Below are positions 58,927-64,000 of a stretch of 64,000 bases of DNA, piece after piece. Source of the DNA: Streptomyces sp. CB02959 (GTDB lineage Bacteria > Actinomycetota > Actinomycetes > Streptomycetales > Streptomycetaceae). The notes beneath the pieces were generated by a model. That model saw nothing but the letters and a program-made list of their open reading frames with translations. It had not been told where the DNA came from and made no database searches. Each line of letters starts with the position of its first letter. The first letter of the stretch is position 1. The stretch lies in the NCBI RefSeq assembly GCF_002803155.1, contig NZ_NNBP01000012.1:186001-250000 (forward strand), written 5' to 3'. The position numbers and the translations under genes are program-made.

Positions 58927-59835
58927 ATGGTGAAAAAGCGACAGGACCCCCGAGAGGATGCAGAGGCGATCCGCGAGGTGGCGTTCTCCGCGCCGGCCGG
59001 GCGGCCCGCCGGGGTGGAAGTGCTGACCCTCGCCGAGCTGCGCGAGCGCGCGGACGCCTGCCGGCTCTCGACGCCGCACCGGCCCGGTTTCCACCACCTG
59101 CTGGTCCTGGACCGCGGGCACCTGGTGCACTGCGTCGACTTCCGGGAGCACGCCCTGGAGCCCGGGGACCTGCTGTGGTCACGGCCCGGGCAGGTGCAGC
59201 ACTTCGGGGACCTGACCGGGGCGGAGGGGCGGCTGGTGCTCTTCGAGTCCGGGTTCCTGGATCCGGCGACCGCCGCCGCGGCCCGGATCGAGGACTGGTA
59301 CGGGCCGGCCGTGCTGCGCCCCGAAGGCGCCGCGGCCCGGGCGCTGGACGAGGCATTGACGCAACTGCACCGGGAGTTCGGGGCGCTGGGCGGGCTACCG
59401 CTGGAGGTGCACCTGGAGGTGCTGCGGCACCTGCTGGCCGTCCTGGTGCTGCGGGCCGCGCATCCGGAGGGGCCGGCGGACCGCCCGGACGACGGGGCGT
59501 GCGAGGCGGGCGAGACGTACCTGCGGTTCCGGGACGCGGTGGAGCGGGGATTCGCCCGCAGCCGCCGGGTCGCCGACTACGCGCGGACGTTGGGCTATGC
59601 CCCGCGCACCCTGTCGCGGGCCACCGAGGCGGCGGCCGGGGTCGGCGCGAAGGAGTTCATCGACCGGCGGGTGGTGCTGGAGGCCAAACGGCTGCTGGCG
59701 CACGGCGACCAGCCGGCGTCGCGGATCGCGGACCGGCTGGGTTTCGCGGACGCCACCAACTTCAGCAAATTCTTCCAGCGGCAGGCCGGGATCTCGCCGA
59801 TCGCGTTCCGGGCCGCGGTGCGGGGCGGCGACTGA
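58927..59835 (+). CDS. AraC-family transcriptional regulator
   Basis: The 302-residue protein has an N-terminal cupin-like sensing domain (LLVLDRGHLVHCVDFREHAL, PGDLLWSRPGQVQHFG) and a C-terminal AraC double helix-turn-helix (VADYARTLGYAPRTLSRATE; IADRLGFADATNFSKFFQRQ). The ATG at 58927 starts the recognisable protein; a GTG three bases on is possible. Target genes likely include the divergent oxidoreductase. Confidence 0.87.
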   Translation: MVKKRQDPREDAEAIREVAFSAPAGRPAGVEVLTLAELRERADACRLSTPHRPGFHHLLVLDRGHLVHCVDFREHALEPGDLLWSRPGQVQHFGDLTGAEGRLVLFESGFLDPATAAAARIEDWYGPAVLRPEGAAARALDEALTQLHREFGALGGLPLEVHLEVLRHLLAVLVLRAAHPEGPADRPDDGACEAGETYLRFRDAVERGFARSRRVADYARTLGYAPRTLSRATEAAAGVGAKEFIDRRVVLEAKRLLAHGDQPASRIADRLGFADATNFSKFFQRQAGISPIAFRAAVRGGD

Positions 59836-59899
59836 CCGGCTCGACCGGCCGGCTCCCGTCGTCGGGAAGGGGCGGGGCGAAGGGGCGCGGGGCGGAAGG

Positions 59900-59940
59900 G
59901 GCGGGGCGCGGCGGGTGGGGGTGGGCCGTCGCGCCCCGCC
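59900..59940. terminator. Hairpin between convergent AraC and chitinase genes
   Basis: Perfect 11-bp GC stem (59900-59910 with 59930-59940), 19-base loop, in a G-rich spacer. Confidence 0.55.
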
Positions 59941-59981
59941 TGGGAGCGGTCCGGGACGGGGGGATCCGGACCGGTGGGGGG

Positions 59982-61025
59982 TCAGCCGGTGTAGGCGCCG
60001 AACGTCTTGGTGAAGGCCAGCGGGGCCTGGTCGACGGAGCTGCAGGTCGGCTGGGCGGAGGGGGACGATCCACCGGGGCAGGGCTGGTCGCGGGTGGCGG
60101 ACCACATGGACAGCCACGCCAGGTGCCTGCTCTGGGCGAACTTCACCAGGGCGGTGGCGTCGGCGGGCTTGAAGACCTCGCCCTGGACGTCGTTGACGCC
60201 GATCATCGGGGTGACCGCCACGGTCTTCCAGGCGTCCGCGTCGCTCCGGCCGAGGGCCTTCTTGACCTGGGCCTGGGTGGCGGTGGCGGCCTGGGTGGCG
60301 TAGGTGCCCATGTTGCCGTTGTAGGAGGAGCCGTAGTCCATCGCCATGATGTTGACGGCGGAGACCTGCACGCCGTTCTGCTTGGCGTTGCTCAGCAGGT
60401 TGACGCCGTCCTGGGTGAGGCCCTCGGGCATCACCGGCAGGGTGAAGGAGACGTCCAGGCCCGGGTGCTGCTTCTGGAGCTGGGCGACGGCCTGGGCGCG
60501 GCGGGTGTTGGCGGCGGTGTCGGGCAGCGCGCCGCCCTCGATGTCGAAGTCCACCTTGGTGAGCTTGAACTGGTCGACGGCCTTGCCGTAGGCGGCGGCC
60601 AGTTCGGACGCGGAGGAGCAGGCGGCGGCGAGTTCGGTGCCGTTGGCGCCGCCGAAGGAGACCCGGACGTCGCCGCCGGCCTTGCGCAGTGCCGGTATCT
60701 GCTTGGCCACCGCGTCGCTCCCGAGGTCGCCGGAGCCGCCCCACTTGGGGACGCAGCCGCCGCCGGAGGTGAGGAAGGCGAGGGTGAAGTGCTTCACCCC
60801 GGTCTTCTGCGCGGTGCCGGTCAGGTCGTAGGCAGGGGTGAGGGAGGTGTCGACGTACGGGGTGAAGCCGGCCTTGGCGGCGGTGGGGGCGGCCTGCGGG
60901 GCCTTGGTGGCCATCGCGGAACCGGCGACGGCGAACCCGCCGCCGACCGCCAGCGCGCCGGCCGCCGCCGAGCCGATCAGCTTGCTCGTGCGGCTCATCC
61001 GGCGCCGGTGTGCCGAGGGACTCAT
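59982..61025 (-). CDS. Secreted GH18 chitinase-like protein
   Basis: The 347-residue protein has a signal peptide (basic RRRMSRTSK, hydrophobic AAAGALAVGGGFAVAG) ending near residue 38-40. A single GH18 barrel carries the catalytic D-x-D-x-E in KVDFDIEGG (D159, D161, E163). No carbohydrate-binding module is attached. The start at 61025 has AGGCACGAG before it; an ATG at 60998 is possible. It hydrolyses chitin or related glycans. Confidence 0.88.
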   Translation of the reverse strand: MSPSAHRRRMSRTSKLIGSAAAGALAVGGGFAVAGSAMATKAPQAAPTAAKAGFTPYVDTSLTPAYDLTGTAQKTGVKHFTLAFLTSGGGCVPKWGGSGDLGSDAVAKQIPALRKAGGDVRVSFGGANGTELAAACSSASELAAAYGKAVDQFKLTKVDFDIEGGALPDTAANTRRAQAVAQLQKQHPGLDVSFTLPVMPEGLTQDGVNLLSNAKQNGVQVSAVNIMAMDYGSSYNGNMGTYATQAATATQAQVKKALGRSDADAWKTVAVTPMIGVNDVQGEVFKPADATALVKFAQSRHLAWLSMWSATRDQPCPGGSSPSAQPTCSSVDQAPLAFTKTFGAYTG

Positions 61026-61176
61026 CTCGTGCCTGCCTGTCGTCACATGGGGGGTGGGGGCGCACCCGTGGGGGAAGGTGCGCTCCGCACGCTAGCGGCA
61101 GCGAAACGGACAAATGCCGGGTTCGGTACGGCGGTTGGCGGACTTATGGCCGCCTTAAGGAAGCGGAAGGGAACGG

Positions 61177-62676
61177 TTAAGAGCCCGCGCCCCGACCCGG
61201 GGACCGGCGGCCCGGCGCGGTGCCGCGGACGGCCCGCCGGCCCCGGACGCCGAACGCCCGGCCGCCGAACAATCGGCCGCCGATCCGGCGACGCAGCCGG
61301 TGGCCGCGCCGGGCGCCGGGGTGGGCGCGCCGCCCGTCCAGGGCCAGCCAGACCCGGACCTCGGTGCCGCCCAGCACGGAGCGGCCGATCCGGACGTCGC
61401 CGCCGGTGGACTCCGCGAGCCGGCGGACGATGTCCAGGCCGAGGCCGGTCGAACCTCCCGCGGCCGCCGCCGGTTGCTGCCCCCCGCCCCCGCCCGACCA
61501 GCCGCGGCGCAGCGCGGCGGCCGGGTCGGCGATGCCCGGTCCGGCGTCCGAGACCAGCACGATCACCGCGTCGTCGGCGTTGTGCACGTCGACGGCGAAG
61601 GCGGTGCCCTCGGGGGTGTGGCGGAAGACGTTGCCGAGCATGGCGTCCAGGGCCGCGGCGAGGTCGGGGCGGGCGACCGGCACCCGCACCGGGCGGTCCG
61701 CACCGGCGACCCGTACGGTGCGGTCCTCGTCCTCGGCCAGCGCCGACCAGAAGTCCATCCGGTCGCGGATCACTTCGGCCGCGTCGCAGCCGGCCACCGA
61801 GGCGGCGGCCTGTGCGGTGTGCTCCCGCTGGGCGCGGGCGGTGCGGATGATCTGGTCGACCTCGCCCTCCAGTTGCTCGACGGCGGCGCGGGTCTGCTCG
61901 GCGGCCGGACCGTCGCCGAGCGAGGCGGCGTTGAGCCGGAGCACGGTCAGCGGGGTGCGCAGCCGGTGCGAGAGGTCGGCGGCCAGCTCGCGTTCGTTGG
62001 CGAGGAGTTGGACGACCTGGTCGGCCATGGAGTTGAAGGCGCTGGCCGCCGAGCGCAGTTCCTTGGGGCCGTCCTCCCGCACCCGGACGCCGAGGTCGCC
62101 CCGGCCCAGGTCGTGGGCGGCGGCGGACAGTCGCTCGGCGGGGAGCACCATCCGGGTGCCGAGCCGGTCGGCGACCGCGACCGAGCCGATGACCAGTGCC
62201 AGGCCGACGCCGGCCAGCACCGCCCAGGAGGTGGCCACCCCGTTGGTGAGCGCGTCGTCGGGGACGTACACCTCGACGACCGCGATCCCGGAGGCGACCG
62301 CGGTGGGCTGGAGCAGTGAAGTGCCGCCGGGGACCTGGGCGATGGAGGCCCGGCCGAGCCGGACCGCGGCGGCGACGTCGGCGGGGGCGGCCCGGCGGGC
62401 ACCGATCTCGGCCGGGCCGCCGTCCTTGCCGCCCCCCGGGACATGGACGCCGATCCGGCCGCCGGGGCCGGCCTCGGCGCTGGCCAGGGCCCGTTCCAGC
62501 TGGGTGCGGTCGGTGGTGATGGCGAGGACCGGGCCGAGGGCGGCGGCCTGGCGCTCGGCGCCTCCGTAGGCGCGGTCGGAGGCCATCTCCTTGACCACCA
62601 GCCCCAGCGGCACCGCGAACGCGACCACGACCATCGTGGTGACCGCCAGGGCCACCTTGACCAGGGCCCACCTCAC
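61177..62676 (-). CDS. Sensor histidine kinase
   Basis: The 499-residue kinase has two membrane spans (about 8-28 and 150-170) enclosing an extracellular sensor. It continues with HAMP (RMVLPAERLSAAAHDLGRGD), DHp with the phospho-His H237 (ADLSHRLRTPL), and a HATPase domain (GNVFRHTPEGTAFAV; VSDAGPGIADP; GLGLDIVRRLAESTGG). The last 50 residues are a run of Arg/Gly-rich sequence, unusual for the family. The regulator gene lies 34 bases upstream on the same strand. Confidence 0.92.
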   Translation of the reverse strand: MRWALVKVALAVTTMVVVAFAVPLGLVVKEMASDRAYGGAERQAAALGPVLAITTDRTQLERALASAEAGPGGRIGVHVPGGGKDGGPAEIGARRAAPADVAAAVRLGRASIAQVPGGTSLLQPTAVASGIAVVEVYVPDDALTNGVATSWAVLAGVGLALVIGSVAVADRLGTRMVLPAERLSAAAHDLGRGDLGVRVREDGPKELRSAASAFNSMADQVVQLLANERELAADLSHRLRTPLTVLRLNAASLGDGPAAEQTRAAVEQLEGEVDQIIRTARAQREHTAQAAASVAGCDAAEVIRDRMDFWSALAEDEDRTVRVAGADRPVRVPVARPDLAAALDAMLGNVFRHTPEGTAFAVDVHNADDAVIVLVSDAGPGIADPAAALRRGWSGGGGGQQPAAAAGGSTGLGLDIVRRLAESTGGDVRIGRSVLGGTEVRVWLALDGRRAHPGARRGHRLRRRIGGRLFGGRAFGVRGRRAVRGTAPGRRSPGRGAGS

Positions 62677-62710
62677 GGCGTCTCCTCGGCCGCCACGTCG
62701 CGCGGGGCGC

Positions 62711-63403
62711 TCACCGTGGCGGCTCCAGCTTCACGCCGACGCCGCGCAGGGTGTGCAGGTACCGCGGCCGGGCGGCGGTCTCGCCCAGTTTGCGGCGCAG
62801 CCAGGACAGGTGGACGTCGATGGTCTGATCGTCCCCGTAGGACTGCTGCCAGACCTCGGCGAGGAGTTCCTTGCGGGGGACGACCACGCCGGGGCGCTGG
62901 GCGAGGAAGGCCAGCAGGTCGAACTCGCGGCGGGTGAGGTCGAGCGCGGTGCCGTCGAGCGCGGCCAGGCGGCGCAGCGGGTCGATGGACAGCCCGCCGA
63001 CCAGGATCACTCGTGAGGGCGGTTCCGCACCGGGTGCCGTGCCCCGGGCCCGGCGCAGCACGGCCGCCATCCGGGCCGAGAGGTGCTCGACCGAGAACGG
63101 CTTGGTGAGGTAGTCGTCCGCGCCGTCGTTCAACAACCGTACGATCTCGGCCTCGTCGTCCCGCGCGGTCGCGATGATCACCGGGACGTCGGTGATGCCG
63201 CGCAGCATCTTCAGCGCCTCGCCCCCGTCCAGGTCGGGCAGACCGAGGTCGAGGACGACCAGGTCGAAGCCGACCTGTGCCACCTCGCGCAGCGCTTCCA
63301 GGGCGGTCCCGACGCTGCGCACCGCGTGGCCGGCCTCGGTCAGATGCCGGATGAGCGCGGAACGTACGAACTGGTCGTCCTCGACCACGAGCACTCGTGC
63401 CAT
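62711..63403 (-). CDS. OmpR-family response regulator
   Basis: The 230-residue protein has a receiver domain (VLVVEDD start, phospho-acceptor D52 in LVVLDLGLPD, and Lys in YLTKPFS) and a C-terminal winged helix (LTRREFDLLAFLAQRPGVVV, then VWQQSYGDDQTIDVHLSWLR). Partner of the histidine kinase downstream. Confidence 0.93.
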   Translation of the reverse strand: MARVLVVEDDQFVRSALIRHLTEAGHAVRSVGTALEALREVAQVGFDLVVLDLGLPDLDGGEALKMLRGITDVPVIIATARDDEAEIVRLLNDGADDYLTKPFSVEHLSARMAAVLRRARGTAPGAEPPSRVILVGGLSIDPLRRLAALDGTALDLTRREFDLLAFLAQRPGVVVPRKELLAEVWQQSYGDDQTIDVHLSWLRRKLGETAARPRYLHTLRGVGVKLEPPR

Positions 63404-63512
63404 GGGCGGCACCGTACGCCATACGGGCGAGTTTCCTTACGCGTGGTTGACAACCGGACGGCACGGCGAGCGGCACAGCAACGGCTGCGACCGGCGCGAC
63501 GGGTGGGGCAAG

Positions 63513-64000
63513 ATGAGCCAGATGCAACGAGGTCTGGTTCATGCGGCGGCTTGGACGCTGGCGACCGGCGCCGCGGTCACCCTGTCGTGGTTCGGCGTGC
63601 ACACCGTACTGTCCGGCACGGTCTACGACGCGCCGCGGGCGCTGCCCCTCTCCGACCAAGTAGCCGCCTCGGCCCTGCCGCAGGTCTCCTCCACCCACCG
63701 GCCGAAACCGTCCGCCCCGGCCTCCGCGAGCCCGTCCTCCTCCCCCGCCGACGACCGGCCGGCGCGCACCGCCGCCCCGACCCGCGGCACCGGCGACCTC
63801 GTACCGGCCGCCTCCGCCAGCCCGGGCGGCAGCACGTCGCCGGCCACCGGCGGCCGGGTCCGCAGCTTCGCCACGTCCGGCGGCCGGGTGGTGCTCTCCC
63901 TGGGCTCCGACTCCGCCGAGCTGGTGTCGGCGACCCCCGACGCGGGCTGGGAGATGCAGGTGTGGAAGCAGGACCAGTGGCTCCGGGTCGACTTCACCGG
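63513..64000 (+). CDS. Membrane-anchored or secreted protein, partial (window edge)
   Basis: The first 162 residues from an ATG at 63513. One N-terminal hydrophobic segment (LVHAAAWTLATGAAVTLSWF) is followed by a long Pro/Ser/Ala-rich linker and the start of a beta domain (SFATSGGRVVLSLGSDSAEL). Divergent from the two-component system, and possibly its target; C-terminus is not seen. Confidence 0.75.
   Translation, partial: MSQMQRGLVHAAAWTLATGAAVTLSWFGVHTVLSGTVYDAPRALPLSDQVAASALPQVSSTHRPKPSAPASASPSSSPADDRPARTAAPTRGTGDLVPAASASPGGSTSPATGGRVRSFATSGGRVVLSLGSDSAELVSATPDAGWEMQVWKQDQWLRVDFT

Noticed and set aside
58797-61850. 1017-codon plus-strand frame over AraC and chitinase genes
   Set aside because: Passes through three recognised genes with low-complexity Gly/Ala/Arg sequence.

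Overview
The window is high-GC actinobacterial DNA and almost certainly Streptomyces. Third codon positions are nearly all G or C, GTG and TTG starts are common, and the left flank carries adpA followed by orn. The adpA gene has the in-frame TTA (bldA-type) codon expected between its two domains. From memory, the left-flank order (TetR, methylcrotonyl-CoA carboxylase, HMG-CoA lyase, AcdH, hexosaminidase, glmS, adpA, orn) matches the S. coelicolor region around SCO2774-SCO2793.

Left chromosomal flank (1-15018). A leucine/isovalerate catabolic operon (mccB, mccA, hmgL, acdH; 1051-6877) is preceded by a divergent TetR gene with two inverted-repeat operators between them. A secreted GH20 hexosaminidase and glmS (7070-11083) flank a DasR-like site, which suggests control by N-acetylglucosamine. 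A universal stress protein, the developmental regulator adpA, oligoribonuclease and tRNA-His(GTG) follow.

Prand right: a prophage of about 43.0 kb (14997-58026) is integrated in the 3' end of tRNA-His. It is bounded by identical 23-bp copies of the T-arm/acceptor sequence, and the left copy completes the tRNA. The left arm holds the tyrosine integrase, an SOS-box-linked small gene, a repressor/Cro-like pair around repeated operators, and an excisionase-like gene. Next comes an early operon of tightly overlapping genes: YqaJ exonuclease, ERF annealing protein, DEDDh exonuclease, RuvC-like resolvase, and a replication initiator with five internal iterons. No polymerase or helicase gene was recognised. 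A WhiB-like gene, a frameshifted gene, antisense moron genes (including a membrane protein with a 12-residue repeat array), a four-helix membrane protein and a lipoprotein precede the late genes. The late genes run terminase, portal-MuF fusion, protease, capsid, connectors, tail (with a canonical -1 frameshift site), tape measure, baseplate and lysis (amidase, holin, collagen-like protein). About 2 kb of non-phage DNA lies between protease and capsid: an IS5-type transposase remnant, a truncated membrane gene, an antisense DUF6243 gene and a strong terminator. This may have crippled the late operon.

The right arm of the prophage (51643-57662) is cargo. It has a TPR-containing XRE regulator with a partner, divergent from an operon of small Cys/His proteins, a Nudix-like protein, a class I aminoacyl-tRNA-synthetase-like protein lacking a recognisable anticodon-binding domain, and an ASCH-domain protein. 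This cassette is the best candidate here for an undescribed system.

Right chromosomal flank (58027-64000). The original tRNA terminator is followed by an NAD(P)-binding oxidoreductase, an AraC regulator, a secreted GH18 chitinase, a two-component system and the start of a membrane-anchored protein. All functional calls come from reading the sequence; no database search was run.
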